A DNA stretch of 48,331 nt, taken from positions 1-48,331 of the forward strand of contig CALGJW010000060.1 in NCBI GenBank assembly GCA_937930025.1, given 5' to 3'. The position numbers and the translations under genes are program-made. Numbering within the stretch: the stretch's first letter is position 1; the number at the start of each line of letters is the position of its first letter. Below are positions 15,393-24,223 of the stretch, in pieces. The DNA is from an uncultured Saprospiraceae bacterium. Its GTDB lineage: Bacteria > Bacteroidota > Bacteroidia > Chitinophagales > Saprospiraceae. The notes under the pieces were generated by a model. That model searched no databases and was not told the origin of the DNA. It saw only the letters and a program-made list of their open reading frames with translations.

Positions 15393-16643
15393 GTGGATAA
15401 CTTGCTTAACATATTACAGGGCTACAAGATCCTAACCCTGACCTTCAGGGAAGTTCCAACTCACCAGTTGGAAGAATTAGTTCTTTCTAATGATTTGGAA
15501 GGCGAATTGTTTGAGCGACTAGAATTACTCAAAAAGAATTTAGGACTTAAGGAAGTATTCTATCTGCACACTTGTAATCGTGTTTTATTCTTTTTTTATG
15601 GAGATGTGGAGATCGATGTAAATTTCCAACTTCGTTTTTTCCGCCAACTGAATCCAGCCCTTTCTGAAGATCAATTTCATTTCCTTTGTTCAAAAATAAA
15701 ATTGTTAGAGGGTACATCGGCTATTAGTCACCTTTTTGAAATTGCTGGATCTATCGATTCTATGGTGGTTGGTGAAAGAGAAATATTGCGACAGTTAAGA
15801 ACAGCGTACGAAGAATGTGCTTTACAAGGGACCACCGGAGACTATATTCGTTTGGCAATGCAGCAAGCGGTTAGGACTGCAAAGAAAATATACAACAACA
15901 CTCGGATTGGTGAAAAACCAATTTCAATCGTTTCACTTTCCATCAAAGCACTGCTGGATCGCAATCCCAAAAAGGAAGATAGAATCCTGCTGCTGGGAGC
16001 TGGACAAACGATGAATCTCGTTTGTAAGTTTTTAAGAAAGCATGACTTAAGAAATGTGTCCATAGCGAATCGGACGATTTCTAAGGCAGAAAAACTGATG
16101 GCTGGTTTTCAAGGAAAGGCGATGAGCTTAGAAGAATTGGAGTCAAGCAATATTGGATTTGATGTACTCATCACCTGCACAGGACATACCAGTTCTTGGA
16201 TTAACGGAGATTTATATAATGGATTATTAGCTGGAGAAACAGATCGAAAAATTGTGATTGACTTGGCGGTTCCAACTAACCTTAAGTCGGAAGTAAGCCA
16301 GGGGTTCAATATGGATTATGTGCAAGTTGAAGATTTACGTAAAATAGCTTCCGCCAATTTAGCGTTTAGAACAAAAGAAGTCGATGGTGCTAAAGTTATT
16401 ATTACTGAACAAATTGCAGAGTTTAAATTGAACATAGAAGAGCGTAAAATAGAAAGAGCCTTGCAGACAATTCCTGCTCAAATCAAAGAGATCAAGGAAA
16501 AGGCAATCTCAGAGGTATTCCGAAAAGACCTTGAAGAGATGGATGAAGCTGCGCTAGCTATAGTTCATAAGATGATGGACTATATGGAAAAGAAGTGTGT
16601 TTCTGTTCCCATGAAAACAGCGAAGCAGGCGGTTACTAAATAG
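15393..16643 (+). CDS. hemA: Glutamyl-tRNA reductase
   Basis: HemA reduces glutamyl-tRNA to glutamate-1-semialdehyde, the first committed step of C5 tetrapyrrole synthesis. The 416-residue product has the catalytic cysteine in LHTCNR (Cys61), the signature GSIDSMVVGEREILRQL followed by RTAYEEC, an NADPH-binding core with LLLGAGQTMN and IANRTISKAEKL (residues about 195-230), and a C-terminal helical dimerisation region. No ATG is available at the right place, so a GTG at 15393 or TTG at 15402 must be used. A TACCTTTA sequence at 15379-15386 resembles a -7 promoter element very close to the GTG. The gene is divergent from the seven-haem cytochrome, sharing about 150 bases of upstream DNA; no other hem gene is adjacent. 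Confidence 0.92.
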   Translation: MDNLLNILQGYKILTLTFREVPTHQLEELVLSNDLEGELFERLELLKKNLGLKEVFYLHTCNRVLFFFYGDVEIDVNFQLRFFRQLNPALSEDQFHFLCSKIKLLEGTSAISHLFEIAGSIDSMVVGEREILRQLRTAYEECALQGTTGDYIRLAMQQAVRTAKKIYNNTRIGEKPISIVSLSIKALLDRNPKKEDRILLLGAGQTMNLVCKFLRKHDLRNVSIANRTISKAEKLMAGFQGKAMSLEELESSNIGFDVLITCTGHTSSWINGDLYNGLLAGETDRKIVIDLAVPTNLKSEVSQGFNMDYVQVEDLRKIASANLAFRTKEVDGAKVIITEQIAEFKLNIEERKIERALQTIPAQIKEIKEKAISEVFRKDLEEMDEAALAIVHKMMDYMEKKCVSVPMKTAKQAVTK

Positions 16644-16658
16644 TTTAAAAGGCAGAAA

Positions 16659-17813
16659 TTATTTCTCGTAAGTCTCCATATTCGCCACTAAGAATTCTTG
16701 AATAGGCCCCTTCATTCGGTCTCCCAATTTTCGTAATATAGATTTTTCAGAAGGAAAGTTTTCCTCCCATCCGGAGTCAGGGCAACAACTTAGCTCTATT
16801 GCTCTTTCATCTCCAAAGGCTTCCCCAAACTCATTGCTCCAGCTAAATTTAACGGATTGCTCTTTTTTTGCAAAAGCCCTTTGATCTCCATTTTTAAAAA
16901 GTTGAATCCTAAAAGGTAATTCTCCAGTTCTAATTTGTTCATAATTGATCACTTCTACTGAAACTGTTTCTATTATTGGAACTTCCCTTTGTACATAGGC
17001 TGAATCTGCCTCGCTCCATTCCTCAACTGTGTTGGTACCAACCTCAATTTCTTTGGAGTTTATGCATCTATCTTCCACCCAGATTGGTTGACTAATTCCA
17101 ACTTCTGCTGGTGCTATGTCGAGCCAAAAGTCAACCCGTGTAAAGTCTTTTGCATTGTTGGAAAGTTCAGACCAAAATTGTGTCTCAGGTAAACCCCAAC
17201 TTGTGATCATTGTTTCTAAACTGATTATTTCTGGCGTTCTTAAATAACTACTATCATAAATCATAACGATGTAATCCGTACCGATGTCTTTTAAGATTTC
17301 ATTGGTAGCCCCTGCATCTTTATACTCCTCTTGGTATTTGAAAATTCTATTGCCCAAATCATAACCTCGGCGTGCGGCTTTTTTGCTTCCCTTTAGCGCA
17401 TCTTGATATTCTTGTTGTTGTCTTTGGTAATAATATTCTGCAGCCTTTTCGTTGGCTAATTCCAACTTTGTATCCAAGTTCTTAAAGGAAGCGAACTGAG
17501 CAATTGGAATCGCTTGCTTTTCTGCAACAGCATAAATTTCATTTTGAATCGTCTCAATTTTTTCTAACCTTCCCGAAACACGTGGCCAGACCTCTAGACT
17601 ATCTGATTGCATCCAGCGATCAATTATCTGTTCATCTTGTGCAATTCGATCGGCATGAATTTTTATTAATAAATCTTTTTCGGTTTCATTCATCTTTTGC
17701 TTTGCTAAAAGTTTAACAAAGGCTTCCTCTGCGTTTCCTTCATCATAAAGCTTCAAAGGACCTTTACAGGCTATTAGAAAAAACAGTAAAAGAAGGGATA
17801 GATTGGTTTTCAT
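16659..17813 (-). CDS. Putative lipoprotein of unknown function
   Basis: Product of 384 residues with a lipoprotein signal peptide (MKTNLSLLLLFFLIAC, lipobox LIAC, lipid-anchored Cys at 16). The first 150 residues are strongly helical and charged (KLYDEGNAEEAFVKLLAKQK resembles a TPR-like helix pair; a YYYQRQQQEYQDALKG stretch follows). The second half is predicted mixed alpha/beta with several Trp and a late CC pair. No recognised domain. It stands alone between hemA (convergent, 15-base gap) and the terminator at 17919-17951. The assignment as a lipoprotein is from the lipobox only; function unknown. Confidence 0.7.
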   Translation of the reverse strand: MKTNLSLLLLFFLIACKGPLKLYDEGNAEEAFVKLLAKQKMNETEKDLLIKIHADRIAQDEQIIDRWMQSDSLEVWPRVSGRLEKIETIQNEIYAVAEKQAIPIAQFASFKNLDTKLELANEKAAEYYYQRQQQEYQDALKGSKKAARRGYDLGNRIFKYQEEYKDAGATNEILKDIGTDYIVMIYDSSYLRTPEIISLETMITSWGLPETQFWSELSNNAKDFTRVDFWLDIAPAEVGISQPIWVEDRCINSKEIEVGTNTVEEWSEADSAYVQREVPIIETVSVEVINYEQIRTGELPFRIQLFKNGDQRAFAKKEQSVKFSWSNEFGEAFGDERAIELSCCPDSGWEENFPSEKSILRKLGDRMKGPIQEFLVANMETYEK

Positions 17814-17910
17814 AATTCTATTTCAATAGGTGTACTACGAAGTTAAGCCATTTGCCTTATTAATAGTCCTATCAAATTATTAAAATAAATCTCGATTTGG
17901 TTAATTGTTT

Positions 17911-17951
17911 TTAACAAAAAAGAGCGTGATGTAAAATGCATCACGCTCTTT
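17911..17951 (-). terminator. Intrinsic terminator downstream of the CxxCH/T9SS gene
   Basis: A perfect 13-bp stem, AAAGAGCGTGATG (17919-17931) and CATCACGCTCTTT (17939-17951), with a 7-nt loop lies 22 bases past the end of the 17974-18840 gene. Read on the minus strand it is followed by TTTTTGTTAA, a typical intrinsic terminator. Confidence 0.85.
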
Positions 17952-17973
17952 AAAAAGTCCTATTTTAATATTG

Positions 17974-18840
17974 TTATTGCTTAATAACCTTTTGACTTAT
18001 GACTCCTTCTGAAGTATTAAGGTGCAAGAAGTAAACTCCTTGCGGGTAATCAGCAATATTTCTGTTCAAATTATTTTCTCCATTGTTCAACTGGATTGCT
18101 GTACTTTCCATTACCTGACCAGCAATGCTCAAAATAGAAAGTTGAGCATCTTGTGAAGCATTAGCAGTGAAGCTCAAATTCACAGATTCTGATGTCGGGT
18201 TTGGAAATACTTTTAAAGCAGATACACCTGTAATTGTATTTACGTTAGAAGACATTCCTTCAGTCAATTCAATCTTTCCGCAGGCTGCACCATCTCCTGA
18301 TGTCATACCATTACTATTCACTCCATTTCCACAAAAATAAATTGAGACAGGTCCTGATCCTTCTATGGGTGCAGTCCAATCTGCAGTAAACTCTCCCGTC
18401 GCACTTGGTCCTTTGTGCTCAAGGTAACTTCTTGAAGTGTTTGATGCAACAGACATTTTAGCATTATCACTAATATTAGTATAGTCAGAAGATTCATCTC
18501 CAGCAACATCTAATGCCGCTTTTAAAGCCAGCAACTGAAAACCATAAGCAGCTGGTGTTCCTACATCATTATTAAGCTTTACCTTAAAAGAATAAGTTTC
18601 TCCTGGAATATATTCAGCCGTTACAGGATTAGCTGATGCATCCTCAATTTCTAAATTAATAGACACTTGAAGGGCTGCATTATTGTTGTGACAAGTCACA
18701 CAAGTCTCATTTTGATCGCCAGGAGCTCCGGTATTTCCATTGCCCGTACTTGCTGCTCGGCCTTGCGAGCTAGCCATACTTATTGCTATGGTAAGCACCA
18801 AACATCCTATGAATAAAGCGTAAATAAATTTTAATTTCAT
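17974..18840 (-). CDS. Secreted choice-of-anchor V-like protein with one CxxCH motif and T9SS sorting domain
   Basis: Product of 288 residues from the ATG at 18840 (a TTG three codons upstream is unlikely). The signal peptide MKLKFIYALFIGCLVLTIAI is followed by a Gly/Asn-rich segment and a single haem-like motif CVTCHNNN around residues 47-51. A Reeler-like or choice-of-anchor V beta domain of about 130 residues (YIPGETYSFKVKLNN ... AYGFQLLAL ... FTADWTAP) follows, then a type A sorting domain (VFPNPTSESVNLSF ... GVYFLHLN ... QKVIKQ). The single CxxCH near the mature N-terminus is typical of this Bacteroidota family, and whether it binds haem is unknown. A strong terminator follows the gene. 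Confidence 0.8.
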   Translation of the reverse strand: MKLKFIYALFIGCLVLTIAISMASSQGRAASTGNGNTGAPGDQNETCVTCHNNNAALQVSINLEIEDASANPVTAEYIPGETYSFKVKLNNDVGTPAAYGFQLLALKAALDVAGDESSDYTNISDNAKMSVASNTSRSYLEHKGPSATGEFTADWTAPIEGSGPVSIYFCGNGVNSNGMTSGDGAACGKIELTEGMSSNVNTITGVSALKVFPNPTSESVNLSFTANASQDAQLSILSIAGQVMESTAIQLNNGENNLNRNIADYPQGVYFLHLNTSEGVISQKVIKQ

Positions 18841-18940
18841 AAGTTTCAATTTAATAGTTTCAAAAGGTTGGGGTAAAAGTCGTAATTTTTTAGGGTTAAA
18901 AGTGCTTTTGTCGCCAATTGTTCTGACATTATTCTGACAT

Positions 18941-19489
18941 TTAGTATGGCCAGCCTAACTCTGGGTTTTTTCCATTTGTGCCTCTAAAAAAGCTTTTGAG
19001 GTTGCCTAATTCCTCCTCATAGGTCCCTTCTATATAATAGGGATCCGAGAAAGTAACCAATTTTTTGTCCCAATCGAATTTACAGAGGATGATAGGAACA
19101 TTGGCCCCTTTAGCGATATAATACCAACCTGACCGAATTTTTTCGACCTTCTTTCGTGTTCCTTCAGGTGAAATGTGTAATAGAAATTCCTTATGCTTGT
19201 TGAGGATTCCAATGGCAGCATCTACGAATTTGACATTTCCAGTTCGATCAACTGGATATCCCCCTAATTTGCGAAAGATGGAACCATAAGGCCATTTGAA
19301 TAAAGAGCTCTTTCCAAGGTAGCGGATATTTTGTTTTAATACGATAGTAATATAGATTCCAATAGGGAAATCCCAGTTAGAGGTGTGAGGAGCCTGTACA
19401 AATAAAGCCTTAGGGACTGGTTTATAACTTTTCGAGTCAATTTTCCATCCGGTTAGCTTAGCATATAGATAACAAATCCATCGAATCAT
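18941..19489 (-). CDS. PlsC-like acyltransferase (lysophospholipid acyltransferase family)
   Basis: Product of 182 residues if started at the ATG at 19489; an upstream start at 19552 would add 21 residues without clear family similarity. Motif I is APHTSNWDFP (HxxxxD catalytic pair), motif II is GKSSLFKWPYGSIFRKLGGY with PVDR, motif III is ISPEGTRKKVEKIRSGWYYIA (the EGTR element), and motif IV is the VPIILCKFDW strand. These are the acyl acceptor and acyl-CoA/ACP sites of 1-acylglycerol-3-phosphate acyltransferases. An N-terminal hydrophobic segment (IRWICYLYAKL) suggests membrane association. The true acceptor lipid cannot be read from sequence. It is divergent from the CotH gene. Confidence 0.85.
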   Translation of the reverse strand: MIRWICYLYAKLTGWKIDSKSYKPVPKALFVQAPHTSNWDFPIGIYITIVLKQNIRYLGKSSLFKWPYGSIFRKLGGYPVDRTGNVKFVDAAIGILNKHKEFLLHISPEGTRKKVEKIRSGWYYIAKGANVPIILCKFDWDKKLVTFSDPYYIEGTYEEELGNLKSFFRGTNGKNPELGWPY

Positions 19490-19620
19490 GCGTATAAAAT
19501 AAGCCCGAAAGGTACAAATTACCTTAGGATTCGTAAAAATGTTGAAAATCAACGAAGCACATGTTACATTTGGACTGTTAAAGCAAAAATGACCATTTTT
19601 CGTTCAGAAATCTCATAGCA

Positions 19621-21990
19621 TTGAATAGGATTCTTTCCATACTATTTTTCATTCTAACAAGTATTCCTTTTGGTATTGGTCAGACTGGAGATTTGGGACC
19701 GAGTCTATCGGCGAATTCTAAGCCTAAAGTAGCGGTCGAATTTTCACACCCAGCCGGCCACCATAAAGCGCCTTTCGCACTTGAATTAAATACTCCGGGA
19801 GGAAGAATTCATTACACCTTGGATGGAAGCACACCGACTAGACAATCACCGAAATATTCAGGCCCAATCTCTATAAAAAAAACGACTATTGTAAGAGCCG
19901 CCGCCTATAGTGGAAGAAGAAAAAGCAAACTTCATGCGCGAACATTTTTGATCAACGAACCGCGGTCTACTTTTCCAATCGTTTCGATAGGAATTACTCC
20001 TGATTTATTGTTTGATCCATCTGCAGGTTTATATGTGCAAGGGCCAGATGCTAATGATTCTCTCTGGCAAAAAGATGGCGCAAATTTTTGGAGCAGAAAA
20101 GAGTTGCGCGCACATGTGGAGCTATTTGAAGAAGATGGTCGATGTGAACTAAACACAGGAACTGGATTTAGATTGTTTGGTGGGGTAAGTAGATTGTTTC
20201 CTCAAAAGTCGATGACCTTAGTAGCTAGAGATAGATATGGAAAAAAGAAATTCAGGCATAAAATATTTGGAACGGATGGTTTGAAATCTTACAAATTTTT
20301 GGTCCTCAGAAATTCAGGTTCTGATTGGGGGAAGTCAGGATTTAGAGATGCCTACATTACTAGTTTAGTTGAAGATTGGGATGTGGATATTCAAGACTAT
20401 CGTCCTTCACAACTTTATTTAAATGGTGAGTACTGGGGAATATACAATATCCGAGAAAAAATCAACCGATATTATTTAGAAGATCATCATGATGTGGACC
20501 GTGACAGTCTTGATTTACTCGAGCATAAGTACGATTTAAAAAGAGGAGGACGAACGCATTATTTAAAAATGCTAAAATATCTCGGGAAAAATTCCATGGC
20601 CGAAAAGGAGCATTACGATTATATTCAAACACAGATGGAGATTGATAATTTTATTGATTATCAAATCGCACAAATTTTTATAGATAACAGAGATGCCGGA
20701 GGAAATATCAAATATTGGAAGCCTCAAACCAAAGAAGGAAAATGGAGATGGGTATTATACGATACGGACTGGGGATTTGGTTTGCACTTTGCTAGCGCCT
20801 ATAAATTTAATAGCTTAAAATTCCATACTCGACCGGATGGGCCAGATTGGCCTAACCCACCTTGGAGTACTTTCATCTTGAGAAAATTATTGGCCAACGA
20901 ATCTTTTAAACTTAATTTTATTAATCGTTTTTGTGATAGGATGAATACCAGCTTGTCAGCTGAATTTACATTGAACCGATTAGAGGAATTCATTGATAAA
21001 TACGAACCTGAGGTGGCACGGCAAATGGAACGTTGGAATCTGGAAGAGTGGGTTCGCGATGAACAACTTGAAAGGATGACTAAATTTGCAAAAAACAGAC
21101 CCACTTATGTTAGAAATCATCTTAGAGAATATTTCGACTTAGGGGAAGATTCGGAGGTGATTTTGTCTAGTTCTGTCGGTGGACAGGTTGTTTTGAATGA
21201 TGCTATTGTAATTAAAAACAAAACGTATTATGGCCAATATTTTCAAGGGGTCCCTATCAATGTAAAAGCGATTCCAAAATTTGGATATAGGTTTTCTCAT
21301 TGGGAAGGAATCGCCAATGACAATACAGCAGGAAATGAAAATATTGACATTCAGTTTTCTCCTGAAAAAAATAAGGAGATCATTCGAGCAGTTTTTGAAC
21401 CATTTGAACACCCATTAGCTGGCAAGATTATAATTAATGAAATATCTCCAAGAGATAAAGAAGCAGGAGATTGGATAGAACTTTATAATAAGACGGAGGA
21501 AGCTATAGCCATAGATGGATGGATATTCTCTGATGCTAAAAACACTTTTAGTATTCCTGCAGTAAGTATTGGCCCTAAGGAGCACTTGATCCTTTGTCAA
21601 AATGAACAATCTTTTAAGCGCACGTACCCTGGTGTTAAATCGCTAGTTGGAAGTTTTAATTTTGGTCTAAACAAAAGAGGGGAGCAATTGGCCTTGTATG
21701 ATGATCGAGGAGCGAGTATAGACTCCGTAAAATATTCCGTCGACCCTTTAGATACAATTTTTACAGTTGGACTTTTATTGCCGCACTTAGATAACGGTGA
21801 TCCTGAAAATTGGAAGATAGAAATGGGCCAGGGAACGCCAGAAGCTATGAATCCACAATTCCTTCAAAGTTCTATTCGTTCCGCACAGAATCTTTGGATT
21901 CGATCAGGTATTTTATTCGGTATAATTATTTGCGGATTGATTTTCATATTGATGAAAGGCTACCTCAAGCCTTCCAACCAGCGGCGTTAA
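19621..21990 (+). CDS. CotH-like spore-coat kinase-fold protein with lamin-tail domain and C-terminal membrane anchor
   Basis: Product of 789 residues. It starts with TTG at 19621, the only start that gives the complete signal peptide (MNRILSILFFILTSIPFGIG). Domains in order: a chitobiase/FN3-like beta domain (residues about 35-110, IHYTLDGSTPT), and a CotH kinase-like domain (about 120-470) with RNSGSDWGKSGFRDAYI, DNRDAGGNIKYW and the metal-site YDTDWGFG. Then come a Listeria-Bacteroides-type repeat (VPINVKAIPKFGYRFSHWEG), a lamin-tail domain (INEISPRDKEAGDWIELYN ... GWIFSD) and one membrane helix (about 762-779, SGILFGIIICGLIFILM) before a basic tail. CotH proteins phosphorylate secreted protein substrates in Bacillus; activity here is inferred. 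Its 3' end overlaps the convergent IMPase gene by 26 bases. Confidence 0.85.
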   Translation: MNRILSILFFILTSIPFGIGQTGDLGPSLSANSKPKVAVEFSHPAGHHKAPFALELNTPGGRIHYTLDGSTPTRQSPKYSGPISIKKTTIVRAAAYSGRRKSKLHARTFLINEPRSTFPIVSIGITPDLLFDPSAGLYVQGPDANDSLWQKDGANFWSRKELRAHVELFEEDGRCELNTGTGFRLFGGVSRLFPQKSMTLVARDRYGKKKFRHKIFGTDGLKSYKFLVLRNSGSDWGKSGFRDAYITSLVEDWDVDIQDYRPSQLYLNGEYWGIYNIREKINRYYLEDHHDVDRDSLDLLEHKYDLKRGGRTHYLKMLKYLGKNSMAEKEHYDYIQTQMEIDNFIDYQIAQIFIDNRDAGGNIKYWKPQTKEGKWRWVLYDTDWGFGLHFASAYKFNSLKFHTRPDGPDWPNPPWSTFILRKLLANESFKLNFINRFCDRMNTSLSAEFTLNRLEEFIDKYEPEVARQMERWNLEEWVRDEQLERMTKFAKNRPTYVRNHLREYFDLGEDSEVILSSSVGGQVVLNDAIVIKNKTYYGQYFQGVPINVKAIPKFGYRFSHWEGIANDNTAGNENIDIQFSPEKNKEIIRAVFEPFEHPLAGKIIINEISPRDKEAGDWIELYNKTEEAIAIDGWIFSDAKNTFSIPAVSIGPKEHLILCQNEQSFKRTYPGVKSLVGSFNFGLNKRGEQLALYDDRGASIDSVKYSVDPLDTIFTVGLLLPHLDNGDPENWKIEMGQGTPEAMNPQFLQSSIRSAQNLWIRSGILFGIIICGLIFILMKGYLKPSNQRR

Positions 21991-22774
21991 TTACTTTTTT
22001 CATTTCGATATAAACGCTCGGATTTCCAGCTAAAATTTCTCGTCCATTTACTGCCGTGCCCGTTCCAGAAAAATCACTTGTTTTTCCTCCAGCTAATTCT
22101 ACCAGGAAAACGCCAGCTGCTACATCCCAAGGGTTAAGGTTCGTTTCATAAAAACCATCGAATCTTCCGCAGGCGACATAAGCTAAGTCCAGCGCAGCGG
22201 ATCCAAGCCTCCGGATGCCTCTAGTGCCCTCCATGAAGGAAGACAATGTTTTCATATACTTATCAATATTTTCAAAGTAGTAGTATGGAAATCCAGTGGC
22301 CAACAAACTATCCTTTAGTAATTCGGTTTGACTTGTATTAATGACACTGCCATTAAGCATCGCGGCACCTCCTTCCCAACCATAAAAACATTCCTTCCTT
22401 AAACATTCGAGTATAATTCCCAGGACGATTCGACCCTTGTATTCTAAGGCAACTGAAATAGAAAAAAAAGGTATTTGGTGTAAAAAATTGGTAGTGCCAT
22501 CCAAAGGGTCAATGATCCACCTCATTTCGGTAGAATCACTTTGAGAAACGGTGCCTTCTTCTGTCAGAAATCCCGATGATGGAAGGGCTTCTTTTAATGC
22601 TAAAACCAATTGCTCCTCCGCTTCTTTATCTACATGACTAACTAAGCTATTTAAACTTTTATGTTCGATAGCTCCTTCCGAAATTTTACCTAACTGAGTT
22701 TCAATAAAATCTCCAACCAACTGAATTTTGGGGAGTAAATTTTCACAAATAGTTTTGAGTTGGTCTTTGTTCAT
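21965..22774 (-). CDS. suhB: Inositol monophosphatase family protein
   Basis: Product of 269 residues from the ATG at 22774 (MNKDQLKTICEN); the longer frame from 22813 adds 13 residues with no family match. Metal-binding motifs are complete: TEEGTVS (the first Glu), WIIDPLDGTTNFLH (DPLDGT core) and NPWDVAAGVFLVELAGG (WDxAAG). The family hydrolyses inositol-1-phosphate and related phosphates with Mg2+, and the bacterial SuhB also has an rRNA-transcription role. It is cytoplasmic and monocistronic here, with a convergent overlap of 26 bases with the CotH gene. Substrate specificity is not determined by these motifs. Confidence 0.88.
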   Translation of the reverse strand: MNKDQLKTICENLLPKIQLVGDFIETQLGKISEGAIEHKSLNSLVSHVDKEAEEQLVLALKEALPSSGFLTEEGTVSQSDSTEMRWIIDPLDGTTNFLHQIPFFSISVALEYKGRIVLGIILECLRKECFYGWEGGAAMLNGSVINTSQTELLKDSLLATGFPYYYFENIDKYMKTLSSFMEGTRGIRRLGSAALDLAYVACGRFDGFYETNLNPWDVAAGVFLVELAGGKTSDFSGTGTAVNGREILAGNPSVYIEMKKVINAAGWKA

Positions 22775-22916
22775 GTAGCTATTTAGTTGGTAAGACTTTT
22801 TGTGAAAATCCAAGGATAAAGTAAATCAATCAATTTATGTTTATATTATTGTAAATATACCAAATAGGAAACCCTCAGTTTTGTAAAAGAATATTTTTTG
22901 ACAAATTAATATATAA

Positions 22917-23675
22917 ATGAAATTTGCTTTTATAACGGATTTGCACATTGATAAGGCTTATGAATATCCATATGGGATTGACCCTAGGGCAAATTTCCAA
23001 CGCATTTTAAAAGCAATTGCCAAAGGTCCCGCAGAACAATTAATCATCGGAGGAGATCTTTGTTATAGAGCGCCAGAGGTCGAAATTTACGAATGGATTT
23101 TTGAAGAATTGGCTCAATTCAAAATGCCTTTCCATATTATTGCTGGAAATCATGACGATCCTGAGATGATGAGTAAAATAGGTGGATTTGAAGCCTTGAT
23201 GACCGAAGGAGAATTATTTTATGCTCGAAAATTTAAACCCTTCTTAGCGATATTCTTAGACACTTCAAAAGGGAAAGTATCTAAGAATCAACTTGCTTGG
23301 ATGGACAGACAACTGTATCAACACAAAGGGCCTACTGTGATTTTCATGCATCACCCTCCAATGCATGCCGGTGTTCCAGTGATGGATGATAATCCCAAAA
23401 GAGCCTTTCAGGGAAAAGAGGCATTTCTTGAAATATTGGAAAGCACAAATCGCCCCATTCCCATTTTTACCGGACATTATCATGTTGAAAAAACAGTTAG
23501 TTTTAAAAACGTTCAATTGTTTATTACCCCTTCTTGTTTTTTTCAAATCAATCAATTTAAAGATGATTTCAAAGTCGATCACCATAGGATAGCCTACCGT
23601 CTAATCGAATTGGATGGGGACAGTTTAAAAAGTAGTTTGCATTATATCGCCGGATCCCGCCAAATGGATTCTTAG
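22917..23675 (+). CDS. Calcineurin-like metallophosphoesterase (CpdA/Icc-like)
   Basis: Product of 252 residues with the full two-metal phosphoesterase signature: TDLHID (DxH) at residues 7-12, IIGGDLC (GD), IAGNHDD (GNHD) near 76-82, FMHHPP and GHYH late. It is the size and layout of class III cyclic-nucleotide phosphodiesterases (CpdA/Icc), but those motifs are shared with other phosphoesterases, so the substrate is unsure. No signal peptide. It lies 20 bases before the TRAP permease genes on the same strand, suggesting co-transcription. Confidence 0.82.
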   Translation: MKFAFITDLHIDKAYEYPYGIDPRANFQRILKAIAKGPAEQLIIGGDLCYRAPEVEIYEWIFEELAQFKMPFHIIAGNHDDPEMMSKIGGFEALMTEGELFYARKFKPFLAIFLDTSKGKVSKNQLAWMDRQLYQHKGPTVIFMHHPPMHAGVPVMDDNPKRAFQGKEAFLEILESTNRPIPIFTGHYHVEKTVSFKNVQLFITPSCFFQINQFKDDFKVDHHRIAYRLIELDGDSLKSSLHYIAGSRQMDS

Positions 23676-23695
23676 TTTTTGTATTTTGTTGCGTA

Positions 23696-24223
23696 ATGAA
23701 GCAGTTGACCAATATTTCAAGCTTTATAGATAAAATAAATAATTGGATAGGAGAAAAAGTCTCTTGGCTTTCTGTCTGCTTAATTCTCGTAGTTTGCCTA
23801 GATGTGCTTCGCAGAAAGTTATTTAATCAAACGGAAGCTTGGATCACTGAACTGGAATGCTTTCTTTTTGCTTTAATTTTTCTGCTAGGAGCTGGGTATA
23901 CTTTTTTACATAATCGACATGTTCGGGTAGATGTTTTTTATGCCAAACAATCTGCGATTGAAAAAGCATGGATTAACCTTGCAGGAATTGTTCTATTGTT
24001 ATTTCCTTGGTTGATTTTTATTTTCTACTGGAGTATACATTACGCTTGGCAAAGTTTTTTAATGAAAGAAGGTTCTCCCAATCCGGATGGATTGCCCGCA
24101 TTATATTTGATGAAGTTTACAATTTCGATCGGATTGTTTTTACTATTTCTCCAAGGTGTTTCAGAGGCAATAAAATCTATCCTAATTATAAAAGGAAGTG
24201 AAAAATATTCGCAAGAAAACTGA
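23696..24223 (+). CDS. dctQ: TRAP transporter small permease (DctQ-type)
   Basis: Product of 175 residues with four predicted membrane helices (about 21-36, 50-66, 90-108, 133-155) and the family's conserved basic loop NRHVRVDVFY between helices 2 and 3, plus EAWITELECFLFAL in helix 2. It is the small membrane subunit of a tripartite ATP-independent periplasmic transporter for organic acids. The stop overlaps the next gene's ATG by one base (TGATG), a tight coupling with the large permease. No DctP-type binding protein is found next to it. Confidence 0.88.
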   Translation: MKQLTNISSFIDKINNWIGEKVSWLSVCLILVVCLDVLRRKLFNQTEAWITELECFLFALIFLLGAGYTFLHNRHVRVDVFYAKQSAIEKAWINLAGIVLLLFPWLIFIFYWSIHYAWQSFLMKEGSPNPDGLPALYLMKFTISIGLFLLFLQGVSEAIKSILIIKGSEKYSQEN

